Assembly (NCBI RefSeq): GCF_002101735.1
Contig: NZ_LQPE01000153.1
Location: 1-64,000 of the forward strand
DNA from: Mycobacterium kyorinense
GTDB lineage: Bacteria; Actinomycetota; Actinomycetes; Mycobacteriales; Mycobacteriaceae
Direction of reading: 5' to 3'
Length of the DNA stretch: 64,000 bases
Shown piece by piece: positions 57,462 to 64,000 of this stretch. Position numbers and translations under genes: made by a program. Each line of letters opens with the position of its first letter. Within the stretch, counting starts at the first letter, position 1. Below the pieces are notes generated by a model that was given only the letters and a program-made list of their open reading frames with translations, was not told the DNA's origin and did not search any database.

Positions 57462-57884
57462 GTGAAGACATTGGCTCTCGGCGTGGTGCTCACGTCTGTC
57501 GCCTTGGCCCTCGCACCGGTCTCGCAGGCCGAGATGCAGATCGGAAACTACGCGGTGCAGACGCCGAGGGATCCGGGCCACGCATGGATCTGGGCGATCC
57601 GCCCCTGTAATGCGCCCGGGTGTGTGCACATCCAGGCGATACCGCAGCCGAACGGGCAGGCCGCCCCCTACGACGGGGATGCCCATCTTGCCAACGGCCG
57701 GTACACGATGAGCGTCGACGTGCCCGACGGTGTGCGCTGCGTGGTGTACTTCCTTCCTTCACACGACACCTACTCGTGGGATGCGGCAACGCTGAGTGGC
57801 TCGGTGGAATCCAGCTACGACTCGAGCTGCGGTGGCGGCCCGGGTGGGACGGACAGCTACCCATTCAGCCTGGTGCGCTGGTAG
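57462..57884 (+). CDS. Small secreted protein
   Basis: 140 residues from GTG. A signal peptide (KTLALGVVLTSVALALAPVSQA) is followed by a mature domain with four Cys (RPCNAPGC, VRCVVYF, DSSCGGGPGG), which probably form disulfides. TAATAT (57449-57454) lies 7 nt before the GTG, so the mRNA is probably leaderless. Resembles mycobacterial secreted proteins of about 150 residues with no known function. Its end overlaps the next gene convergently by 28 bp. Confidence 0.75.
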   Translation: MKTLALGVVLTSVALALAPVSQAEMQIGNYAVQTPRDPGHAWIWAIRPCNAPGCVHIQAIPQPNGQAAPYDGDAHLANGRYTMSVDVPDGVRCVVYFLPSHDTYSWDAATLSGSVESSYDSSCGGGPGGTDSYPFSLVRW

Positions 57885-58198
57885 GTGCGCCGCGCCGGCG
57901 GCTGATTGCAGACCCATAGCGTCGGGTTGAATTCGCCTAAGTCGGCCGCCGGGTAGTCACCGTAGACGCCGGCCGGATTGCCGCGCAGGACTTGAGCGTG
58001 TTGGCGATCGGCCCTGGCGCACAGCGCATCCCGGGCAGCATCACGGGCGGCGATCACCGTGTTGTGGTGTTCGACGACACGCTTACCGATCTTGACGGCC
58101 ACGTACGCGACGAGGCCCACCACGATGAATGGCCACATCACCCGAAGGACAGCAACGACGAGCGCCACCACCAACAGCCAGCCGATGAGTTGTGCCAT
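57857..58198 (-). CDS. Small membrane protein with cytoplasmic-type C-terminal tail
   Basis: 113 residues from ATG 58198, preceded by GAGAGGAGAGGA. The first 45 residues form one long or two short membrane helices (LIGWLLVVALVVAVL and MWPFIVVGLVAYVAV). A charged tail follows with KRVVEHHNTVIAARDAARDALCARADRQHAQ. No family recognised. It lies 49 bp downstream of the five-helix membrane protein, so the two are likely one unit. Confidence 0.7.
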   Translation of the reverse strand: MAQLIGWLLVVALVVAVLRVMWPFIVVGLVAYVAVKIGKRVVEHHNTVIAARDAARDALCARADRQHAQVLRGNPAGVYGDYPAADLGEFNPTLWVCNQPPARRTYQRTRLNG

Positions 58199-58247
58199 GG
58201 CCGTCCTCCTCTCCTCTACTGCGAGAGTAGGACCGGGCACCGACACG

Positions 58248-58595
58248 TCAGTCGGAGAAGATTTCGCGGTTGACCGTATGTAGGTAGGGGATGGCCAGGA
58301 ACGGCGTGATGTAGAAGATGTCGTAGAGCCACCAGCCGACGACCGGGAGCACCACTCCGGCATAGCGCACGTCGGCGTACATGGTCATGTTGAACACGTA
58401 GCCGATCCAGATCACCACGCCCATCCAGCACGTGATGATCATCCACTGGTGGCCCCAGCGCTTCATCTGCAAAAAGCCGATCGCGGCAGCGATACGCATG
58501 GTGAACACCGTCAGGATCAGCCCTACCTCCCAGCCCTTTTCACCGGGCCCGGCCGCACCGCCGATCCACAACTCGTTGTAGTGCCAGAAGTAGCC
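58248..58595 (-). repeat. Inverted repeat, arm A (pairs with 62705-63052)
   Basis: This 348-bp segment is nearly identical, in opposite orientation, to 62705-63052. Exact blocks include 89 bp (58507-58595 with 62705-62793) and 81 bp (58350-58430 with 62870-62950). Synonymous sites match too. It lies inside the coding sequence of copy A. Confidence 0.85.
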
Positions 58596-58973
58596 CGCGT
58601 CGAAGAAGTTGCCCCAGGCGGTCAGAATCACCCGGGTCAACAGCGCATGGTTGGCGATCAAGTCGATCGACCAACCCAGCGTATTGAGCCCGGCATCCAG
58701 GATGATCAGGTAGCCCAGCACCGTCACCATCACCGGCCGGACGGACAGACCGGATTGCTGAGCCCGACGCTGCAGCCACACCCCCCGCAGAAACAGCGGT
58801 AGACCGACGAAGCCGATGATCATCGTGCCCATCAGCAGCGTGCCCGCAATCAGCCACCGGTCGGCCTGCCGCTGTGCCAGCCGGGACTCTTCCAACTGCT
58901 CGTCGTAGCCGAGTCCGTCGCGCGGCGAGGCGGCTCCGCCGCGAAGCCGCAGGTTCAACGTGGGCAGATTCAC
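58248..58973 (-). CDS. Five-helix membrane protein, copy A (paralogue of 62354-63052)
   Basis: 241 residues from GTG 58973, 5 nt after GGAGG; longer frames lack a ribosome site. About five transmembrane helices. The C-terminal 113 residues differ from copy B at only four positions, whereas the N-terminal half differs at roughly a third. His residues corresponding to 100, 122, 166 and 223 of copy B are kept (NHAL, FWHYNELW, RWGHQW, YLHTVNRE). I do not recognise the family. It is divergent from the TetR gene. Confidence 0.8.
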   Translation of the reverse strand: MNLPTLNLRLRGGAASPRDGLGYDEQLEESRLAQRQADRWLIAGTLLMGTMIIGFVGLPLFLRGVWLQRRAQQSGLSVRPVMVTVLGYLIILDAGLNTLGWSIDLIANHALLTRVILTAWGNFFDAGYFWHYNELWIGGAAGPGEKGWEVGLILTVFTMRIAAAIGFLQMKRWGHQWMIITCWMGVVIWIGYVFNMTMYADVRYAGVVLPVVGWWLYDIFYITPFLAIPYLHTVNREIFSD

Positions 58974-59029
58974 CGTGCCTCCGATCGGCCGCAGATCACG
59001 TGTCTTTCTAGCGCCCCCACAGTTCCATG

Positions 59030-59051
59030 TCAATGACTTGAATCAATGACT
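59030..59051. repeat. Direct repeat of TCAATGACT in the divergent promoter
   Basis: TCAATGACT occurs twice (59030-59038 and 59043-59051) with a 4 bp spacer, between copy A and the TetR gene. The motif resembles the half-sites at 59141-59160 and could be a second regulator site controlling copy A. Confidence 0.45.
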
Positions 59052-59140
59052 CGTTAACTGCATAGCACTCAACGATCGCTTTATCTCATTGGAGTACAGA
59101 GTTATTGCACATGCACGCGATATCGCTGACTGATCCTCTT

Positions 59141-59160
59141 ATTGACTTCAATCAGTCAAT
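59141..59160. promoter_or_regulatory. TetR operator in front of the NorQ/NorD-like cluster
   Basis: ATTGACT and AGTCAAT form perfect 7-bp arms around a 6 bp spacer (TCAATC). The site ends 19 bp before the TetR start. Confidence 0.65.
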
Positions 59161-59179
59161 ACGCTAGAAAGATCGCACC

Positions 59180-59788
59180 ATGACCCGAGTGCAGGACAAG
59201 CCGTCCGCGCGCGAAGCGCAGCGGCTGCAGACCCGGCAGCGCATCCTGGGCGCCGCGGTTGCCGAATTCAAGCGGTCCGGTCTCGCGGGCGCGGACGTCG
59301 GCGCAATCGTGTCGGCGGCCGGCGTGGCACACGGCACCTTCTTCTTCCACTTCCCCACCAAAGAACACGTGCTGCTCGAGGTGGAGGGCCGCGAAGAAGC
59401 CCGGATGGCAACCGAATTGGCCCGCTTCCTCGCCAAGCCACACGACCTCGCCGCCACGCTGACCGAAGTGGTGCGGTTGGTCGCGGGCCTGGAGAAACGA
59501 CTCGGCGATCTGCTGTTCAAAGACTTTCTGGCGCTGCACTTCTCGTCGACCCGACCACCCAACGAAGAGTGGAGCGACCACCCGCTGATCGTGCTGGTGG
59601 TGGCCGAGATCGAGCGTGCTCGCGACCGCGGCGAGACCTATCCCGAGGTGGATGCGTTCAGCAGCGCGGTGTTCTTCCTGCTCGGCCTCTACGCGGTGCT
59701 GACCACGACTCACCACATGACCTCAATTCGCGACGACCTGCTCGAAAAGTTCGTCGCCAGCACTTTTCGCGGGCTTGAAGCGCGATAA
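59180..59788 (+). CDS. TetR-family transcriptional regulator of the VWA/ATPase cluster
   Basis: 202 residues. The HTH segment is RSGLAGADVGAIVSAAGVAHGTFFFHFPTKEHVLLEV (about residues 34-70). The rest is a helical ligand domain. It is the first gene of a plus-strand series with short gaps (24, 3, -4, 17, -4 and 13 bp). A 7-bp-arm palindrome lies directly upstream, so it most likely represses itself and the series; a direct repeat nearby may extend control to copy A. Confidence 0.92.
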   Translation: MTRVQDKPSAREAQRLQTRQRILGAAVAEFKRSGLAGADVGAIVSAAGVAHGTFFFHFPTKEHVLLEVEGREEARMATELARFLAKPHDLAATLTEVVRLVAGLEKRLGDLLFKDFLALHFSSTRPPNEEWSDHPLIVLVVAEIERARDRGETYPEVDAFSSAVFFLLGLYAVLTTTHHMTSIRDDLLEKFVASTFRGLEAR

Positions 59789-59812
59789 CCCATCGGATAC
59801 GGAGGTCTCGTC

Positions 59813-59911
59813 GTGTGGCAAGACATCGTGCGTTACATCGCCGCCTGGGGCGGCACCGGCGCGGTGATCGCGTTCTGGTACTGGATGTTCGCCAACATCG
59901 GCACCTTCTGA
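59813..59911 (+). CDS. 32-residue single-helix membrane peptide
   Basis: A GTG start 7 nt after GGAGG opens a 32-codon frame. It has a short amphipathic start (WQDIVRYIAAWGG) and a hydrophobic, aromatic helix (GAVIAFWYWMFANIG). The strong ribosome site and the 3 bp gap to the next start support a real gene. No known family. It may be a subunit of a membrane complex with the other small proteins of this cluster. Confidence 0.7.
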   Translation: MWQDIVRYIAAWGGTGAVIAFWYWMFANIGTF

Positions 59912-59914
59912 GCC

Positions 59915-61432
59915 ATGCCTGATGCGGGGGCGTTGTCCCTGGAGCGCAGTTGCGCGGTGACGGCTGTGGTGCTTTCCGAGCGGCGTCGCGACGACGCCCG
60001 GCTGGTCACCGGTGAGCACCGCAGCTTCGGATTGAACCCGAGCCGGCGCATCGTCCACGTGCCATACCCGACGCCGCCCAACTGGACGCGGCGAATCCTG
60101 ACATGCGGTTTGGCGCTGCAGTGTTCACCCTCGAAGGACCGGATCGCAACCTACCGGCTGGACGAACTTTCGCCCCGCGAACGCGGCGCGCTGACCCTCG
60201 TCGAAGCCGGCGTGGCCCTCGGATGGATCGCCACCAAATGGCCCGGTCTGCTGCCCGAATTGCGGCGCACCCTGCCTGATATCGAGATCGCGCCGCACGA
60301 CCTCGACGCGCCCGCGATACTCGATCGCGCTCGTGCGCTGGCACGGTCGCGACAACCGCTGGCCTGCCATCCGCTGCTGGGCGCGCTGCCCCTCGCCACT
60401 CCGGTGCGCAACGGATTGCTGTCTGCCGCGCGACGCCGGTTCGGCCGGATGCCCTGGAGCAGCACGCGAAAGCACACCCCGCGTGCCTATTCGGTACCCG
60501 TCGGCGGCGACGGCGGTGTGCGCAATCCCAACCTGCCGCCACCGAGCCGGCCCGAGGACGACGACATCGAAATCCGCCCAGACCAACGCCCGGGCATCCC
60601 CTACCCGGAGTGGAATACTTGGCGGAAAAGCTTTCTCGCCGACCACGTTGCGATCCTCGAACGCAAGTACACCGCGCAGCGGCAGGCCAAACCGGTCACT
60701 GCCGATCTGCGACGCTGGTTCGAGGAACACACCCACCGCGCGATGACCAACCGACTAGAGGACGGCGGCGATCTCGACGTCGACTCCTACGTCGCCCACT
60801 ACATCGACACCATCACCGGACAGGCATCGCAACCCCGGGTGTTCCGCGACCTGTTGCCCGCCCGCCGCGACGTCACCACGGCTGTGCTGCTGGACGGAAG
60901 CTCGTCGCTGGGCGTGCACGGCGGACGGCTCTTCCAACTGGAACTCGCGTGCGCCGACGCGCTGTCGCAGGCGATGACACTCGCCCGCGAGCGACACGGC
61001 ATCTTCGTATTCAGCGGCAACACCCGCCACCACGTTGACGTCCGCTGCCTCAAGGACTTTGACGACAATCACTTCGTCGCACCGAGCGGCATGGGTCTGG
61101 TCACCGGCGGCTACACCCGGCTCGGCGCCCCGCTTCGCCACCTGACCAGCCGGCTGCTCGCGCAGCCATCCGAACGGCGACTGCTGATCGTCATCGGCGA
61201 CGGGCTGATGTCCGACGAAGGCTACGAGGGCCGCTATGCCTGGGCCGACGTCGCCCACGCCGCCGAGGAAGCACGGCAAGCCGGGGTCGCCGTGTACTAC
61301 CTCGGCGTCGGCCCCGCCCGCGTCGACCCGCTCCCCGAGGTGTTCGGACCCCGTCGCTCCCAACGGATCCGGCGCGTCGAAGAACTGCCCCGTGTGCTGG
61401 CGCACGTCCATCGAGAGTTGGTGGCCGCATGA
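59915..61432 (+). CDS. VWA-domain protein, NorD/CbbO-like
   Basis: 505 residues. The C-terminal 200 form a von Willebrand A domain with an intact metal site: DGSSS (Asp327, Ser329, Ser331), Thr401 in GGYTRLGAP, and Asp429 in IGDGLMSDEGYEGRYAW. This arrangement is the one in NorD and CbbO, partners of NorQ/CbbQ ATPases that activate NO reductase and Rubisco. The N-terminal 300 residues have no recognised domain. It overlaps the ATPase gene by 4 bp. Confidence 0.88.
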   Translation: MPDAGALSLERSCAVTAVVLSERRRDDARLVTGEHRSFGLNPSRRIVHVPYPTPPNWTRRILTCGLALQCSPSKDRIATYRLDELSPRERGALTLVEAGVALGWIATKWPGLLPELRRTLPDIEIAPHDLDAPAILDRARALARSRQPLACHPLLGALPLATPVRNGLLSAARRRFGRMPWSSTRKHTPRAYSVPVGGDGGVRNPNLPPPSRPEDDDIEIRPDQRPGIPYPEWNTWRKSFLADHVAILERKYTAQRQAKPVTADLRRWFEEHTHRAMTNRLEDGGDLDVDSYVAHYIDTITGQASQPRVFRDLLPARRDVTTAVLLDGSSSLGVHGGRLFQLELACADALSQAMTLARERHGIFVFSGNTRHHVDVRCLKDFDDNHFVAPSGMGLVTGGYTRLGAPLRHLTSRLLAQPSERRLLIVIGDGLMSDEGYEGRYAWADVAHAAEEARQAGVAVYYLGVGPARVDPLPEVFGPRRSQRIRRVEELPRVLAHVHRELVAA

Positions 61433-62211
61433 ACTACTCCGCCAGTGGCAACGAGGTCGCGCTGTTCGAGCGGGCCTTCGAGCGACGGCTGCCCGTAATG
61501 CTCACCGGTCCAACGGGTTGCGGCAAAACCAGGCTCGTCGAACACATGGGCGGGATGCTGAAGCGCCCGGTCGTCACGATCAGCTGCCACGACGACCTGA
61601 CCAGTTCCGACCTGGTCGGCCGGTTCCTGGTCACCGGCGGCGACGTGGTCTGGACCGACGGTCCACTGACCAGAGCGGTCAAGGACGGCGCGATCTGTTA
61701 TCTCGACGAGGTGGTCGAAGCGCGCCACGACTCACTGGCCATCCTGCATTCGCTGACCGATCACCGCCGCTCCTTGTATCTGGACCGCGCCGGCACGGTG
61801 GTCCACGCGCCCGACTCGTTCATGCTGGTCTGCTCCTACAACCCGGCCTACCGCAGCTCACTCAAGGAGCTCAAACCGTCGTTCCGGCAACGGTTTGTCA
61901 CGATCGCGATGAACTACCTGCCACCCGAGAGGGAAGCCGAGGTGCTGGTCACCGAATCAGGCATCGACCTGGCCGTCGCGCACCGACTGGTCGGCTGCGC
62001 AACCAGCATCCGCACCGCCGACGACGTCTTCCACTTCGAACCGCCGTCGACGAGAGTCCTGGTCACCGCGGCGCAACTGATCGCCGCCGGCGCAACCGAA
62101 ATGGAAGCCGCCGAGGCCTGCATCCTCGCGCCGCTGAGCACCGACGGGGCGATCACCGACGGTCTGCGCGAGGTTGCGGCCGCCAGCCTCCTTGCCACGC
62201 AACCACTTTGA
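61429..62211 (+). CDS. MoxR-type AAA+ ATPase, NorQ/CbbQ-like
   Basis: 260 residues. Walker A is GPTGCGKT (residues 27-34), Walker B ICYLDE (89-94), sensor 1 SYNP (Asn137) and an Arg finger in SFRQRF. LTSSDLVGRFLV and SYNPAYRSSLKELKPSFRQRF are typical of NorQ/CbbQ. Known members form hexamers that, with a VWA partner, remodel or insert metal into a client enzyme. No client of a known kind is encoded here, which makes the adjacent membrane proteins the candidates. Confidence 0.93.
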   Translation: MNYSASGNEVALFERAFERRLPVMLTGPTGCGKTRLVEHMGGMLKRPVVTISCHDDLTSSDLVGRFLVTGGDVVWTDGPLTRAVKDGAICYLDEVVEARHDSLAILHSLTDHRRSLYLDRAGTVVHAPDSFMLVCSYNPAYRSSLKELKPSFRQRFVTIAMNYLPPEREAEVLVTESGIDLAVAHRLVGCATSIRTADDVFHFEPPSTRVLVTAAQLIAAGATEMEAAEACILAPLSTDGAITDGLREVAAASLLATQPL

Positions 62212-62228
62212 GAAGGGAGCGCCACCCG

Positions 62229-62357
62229 ATGAACGAACAAGACCAGCGACGCAAGCGGGCCATGATCGTCTTCCAGGTCTTCATCTACGGCTATCTGCTG
62301 CTGATGTTCGCCATCCAGCTGTACATGTCATTCGCTCGAGGCTGGTGGCACCTGTGA
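62229..62357 (+). CDS. 42-residue single-helix membrane peptide
   Basis: ATG 62229 follows GAGAAGGGAG at a usual distance. The peptide has a charged start (MNEQDQRRKRA) and a hydrophobic helix (MIVFQVFIYGYLLLMFAIQL) ending in SFARGWWHL. Positive-inside rule predicts the N-terminus in the cytoplasm. Its stop overlaps the five-helix protein start as GTGA, so both are translated together. Confidence 0.72.
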   Translation: MNEQDQRRKRAMIVFQVFIYGYLLLMFAIQLYMSFARGWWHL

Positions 62358-63052
62358 ACGCGGCTGTGCTGCACGGTAGTTCGGAGAGCAGCTACGACCA
62401 GCACCACGAGGAAAGCCGCGCCGCCCAACGCCGGGCCGACAAGTGGCTGATCGCCGGAACCGTCCTGATGGGCACCTGGGCCCTCGGCCTGGTCGGATTG
62501 CCGATCTTCCTGCGCGGCGTGTGGCTGCAACGCCAGGCCCAACGCGCCGGGCTGTCAGTTCGGCCGATGATCGTCACACTGATCGGCTATCTGGTCCTCA
62601 TCGACAGTGCCCTCAACAGCCTGGGCTGGTCGCTGGACCTCGTTGCCAACCACACGCTGATCGACCGGGTGCTGATGACCGGGTGGGGCAACATGTTCGA
62701 CGCCGGCTACTTCTGGCACTACAACGAGTTGTGGATCGGCGGTGCGGCCGGGCCCGGTGAAAAGGGCTGGGAGGTAGGGCTGATCCTGACGGTCTTCAGC
62801 ATGCGAATGGCCGCCGCGATCGGCTTTTTGCAGATGAAGCGGTGGGGCCACCAATGGTTGATCATCACCTGCTGGATGGGCGTGGTGATCTGGATCGGCT
62901 ACGTGTTCAACATGACCATGTACGCCGACGTGCGCTATGCCGGAGTGGTGTTCCCGGTGGTCGGCTGGTGGCTCTACGACATCTTCTACATCACGCCGTT
63001 CCTGGCCATCCCCTACCTACACACCGTCAACCGAGAAATCTTCTCCGACTAG
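62354..63052 (+). CDS. Five-helix membrane protein, copy B
   Basis: 232 residues from GTG 62354. Five hydrophobic helices at about 31-55, 70-98, 138-160, 166-190 and 196-220. Four His (100, 122, 166, 223) and Glu125 lie at or near helix ends and are also present in copy A, so they are candidate metal or haem ligands. The conserved centre is GYFWHYNELWIGGAAGPGEKGWEVG. I do not recognise the family. It is coupled to the 42-residue peptide and followed 13 bp later by a single-helix protein. Confidence 0.82.
   Translation: MNAAVLHGSSESSYDQHHEESRAAQRRADKWLIAGTVLMGTWALGLVGLPIFLRGVWLQRQAQRAGLSVRPMIVTLIGYLVLIDSALNSLGWSLDLVANHTLIDRVLMTGWGNMFDAGYFWHYNELWIGGAAGPGEKGWEVGLILTVFSMRMAAAIGFLQMKRWGHQWLIITCWMGVVIWIGYVFNMTMYADVRYAGVVFPVVGWWLYDIFYITPFLAIPYLHTVNREIFSD
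62705..63052 (+). repeat. Inverted repeat, arm B (pairs with 58248-58595)
   Basis: The plus-strand arm of the inverted duplication, inside copy B. The two arms flank about 4.1 kb carrying the TetR, VWA and ATPase genes. Confidence 0.85.
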
Positions 63053-63065
63053 AAGGAGCAGTGTC

Positions 63066-63464
63066 GTGACTACGTCCTCAGAAGACCTTCCGCTGGGCAC
63101 CACACCGACCTTTGCGCGCATGCACAAGTGGCTCAAACGCGGTGTGTTCGTGTGTTTGGTCGCTCTGGTCATCGAAGGCGCCTTCACCCTGCCGTTCATG
63201 GCGGTCTACTACGGGTGGCCGACGCTGCCGCTGCGCGACATCTGCAGCGAGCTGATGAAAGTCCGCTACTCCGACGACTCTCTGGAGTGCAAGTACCCCT
63301 ACCCGCTGTCCGGCGCACCGTTCGGCGGCGCGCCCGAAGCCGCCGGACAGCACACCGCGCGGGACAAGTGGGGAGTGCAGCCGGTTCCCCAGTATCACCG
63401 GATCGGGTTCCGCGAACTGGTCAAGATCCACGACCAGCGCCTCGCCCGCCAGGGCGGCTCCTAA
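63066..63464 (+). CDS. Single-helix membrane protein with extracytoplasmic domain
   Basis: 132 residues from GTG, 8 nt after AGAAGGAGC. One membrane helix (about residues 27-49: VFVCLVALVIEGAFTLPFMAV). The following 80 residues hold two Cys (RDICSEL and LECKYPY) that could form a disulfide or bind a metal outside the membrane, plus QYHRIGFRELVKIHDQ. No family is recognised. Last plus-strand gene of the cluster; its stop overlaps that of the FNT gene by 4 bp. Confidence 0.75.
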   Translation: MTTSSEDLPLGTTPTFARMHKWLKRGVFVCLVALVIEGAFTLPFMAVYYGWPTLPLRDICSELMKVRYSDDSLECKYPYPLSGAPFGGAPEAAGQHTARDKWGVQPVPQYHRIGFRELVKIHDQRLARQGGS

Positions 63465-64000
63465 CGTGCTCGCTGCTGCAGCCAGGCAACGAGCTGAAAG
63501 GGCACGGCAACAAAGACCGTGCCGCCGATGAGGTTGCCCACCGTCGTGACGCACAGGTTGGTGGCCAGACCATGACTGCCGAAACCCCAACTGATCACGG
63601 TGTGCGGCGCCGTGGCGTGGAAAGCCGATAACAGCAACGGCAATCCGATGAAGCCGACGTTGGCGATGACGTGTTGGGTACCGCCCATCACGAACGCGAA
63701 CGGACCGTAGAACGCGAAGCCCATTCGCGCGACGTCGCTTCGCGCCTCGAAAAACAGGCACATCGAGGTTTGCAGGAACCACGTGCACAACACGGCCAGC
63801 AGAAGCGCGGTCCACAAGGGCTGGCCGGACTTCAGCACGCCGACGGCTGCTGCCCGTTCGGCAAAGCCGCCCAGGTACGGCCCACCCGCCGCCGCACAGA
63901 TGGTCACGAACACCAGCGCGCCAATGGTGTTGCCCGCCAAGCCAACCAGGATGATCCGGCCGTATGCGGCGACGCTCAAGCGCCGCTGCAGCACGGCCAG
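63461..64000 (-). CDS. Formate/nitrite transporter (FNT) family protein, 5' end cut by window edge
   Basis: At least 180 C-terminal residues; the frame is open to the edge. The visible helices match FNT channels: GLAGNTIGALVFV, then LLAVLCTWFLQTSMCLFFEA (broken helix 3), GGTQHVIANVGFIGLPLL with the conserved central His (QHVIAN for EHSVAN), and TNLCVTTVGNLIGGTVFV (helix 6). These channels pass formate, nitrite, lactate or hydrosulfide. Specificity cannot be read. It converges on the membrane-enzyme-like cluster and may supply or remove a small anion for it. Confidence 0.85.
   Translation of the reverse strand: MAVLQRRLSVAAYGRIILVGLAGNTIGALVFVTICAAAGGPYLGGFAERAAAVGVLKSGQPLWTALLLAVLCTWFLQTSMCLFFEARSDVARMGFAFYGPFAFVMGGTQHVIANVGFIGLPLLLSAFHATAPHTVISWGFGSHGLATNLCVTTVGNLIGGTVFVAVPFQLVAWLQQRAR

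Overview
This GC-rich window with very dense gene packing is chromosomal DNA of a mycobacterium. The gene order glnE, glnA2, two Hip1-type serine proteases, panB, rnpB, RNase H/phosphatase fusion, cobC, ptkA/ptpA, cobD, ahpE, aceE, mabR, fabD-acpM-kasA-kasB-accD6, glpD1, dagK, mscR follows what I recall of the Rv2221c-Rv2264c stretch of Mycobacterium tuberculosis. Several genes and insertions I do not recall from that species suggest a non-tuberculous Mycobacterium. No plasmid, phage or IS signature is visible; the only element-like genes are two DUF222/HNH (13E12-type) genes.

Layout. 1-16.2 kb: a cut-off DUF222/HNH gene, an F420-type oxidoreductase and a thioesterase, nitrogen control (glnE, glnA2), two secreted alpha/beta-hydrolase proteases, a WS/DGAT acyltransferase, panB, a CYTH-CHAD protein, the RNase P RNA and a frameshifted second DUF222/HNH gene. 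16.2-27.1 kb: a 2OG oxygenase, a four-gene minus-strand chain coupled by GTGA overlaps (cobC-like, Nif3-like, zinc-ribbon coiled coil, RNase H-phosphatase), ptkA-ptpA-SURF1, cobD, a tRNA-Val, ahpE and small secreted or membrane proteins. 27.2-37 kb: aceE, then mabR and the FAS-II mycolate operon fabD-acpM-kasA-kasB-accD6, closed by a large hairpin. 37-47.8 kb: accessory regulator/enzyme pairs (LysR with an SDR, TetR with a methyltransferase, TetR with an FAD monooxygenase), then glpD1, a TetR, an AgpS-like oxidase, dagK and DUF3145. 47.8-57.9 kb: a serine hydrolase, mscR with a metallo-beta-lactamase-fold protein, an SDR coupled to a SABATH methyltransferase, an Hsp70-like membrane protein and small secreted proteins.

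57.9-64 kb is the most unusual part: a TetR gene, a 32-residue membrane peptide, a NorD/CbbO-like VWA protein, a NorQ/CbbQ-like AAA+ ATPase, a 42-residue membrane peptide, a five-helix membrane protein, a single-helix membrane protein and a formate/nitrite-transporter-family protein. A second copy of the five-helix gene lies in inverted orientation on the other side of the TetR. I propose that the ATPase/VWA pair matures a membrane metalloenzyme built from these small membrane proteins.

Regulatory DNA is unusually readable. Both DUF222/HNH genes carry LexA-type boxes across the start codon, three TetR genes and one LysR gene have clear palindromes, the FAS-II operon has a MabR-type inverted repeat, and several genes have a -10 hexamer 6-8 nt before the start codon, as expected of leaderless mRNAs. 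No gene-free stretch exceeds 300 bases.
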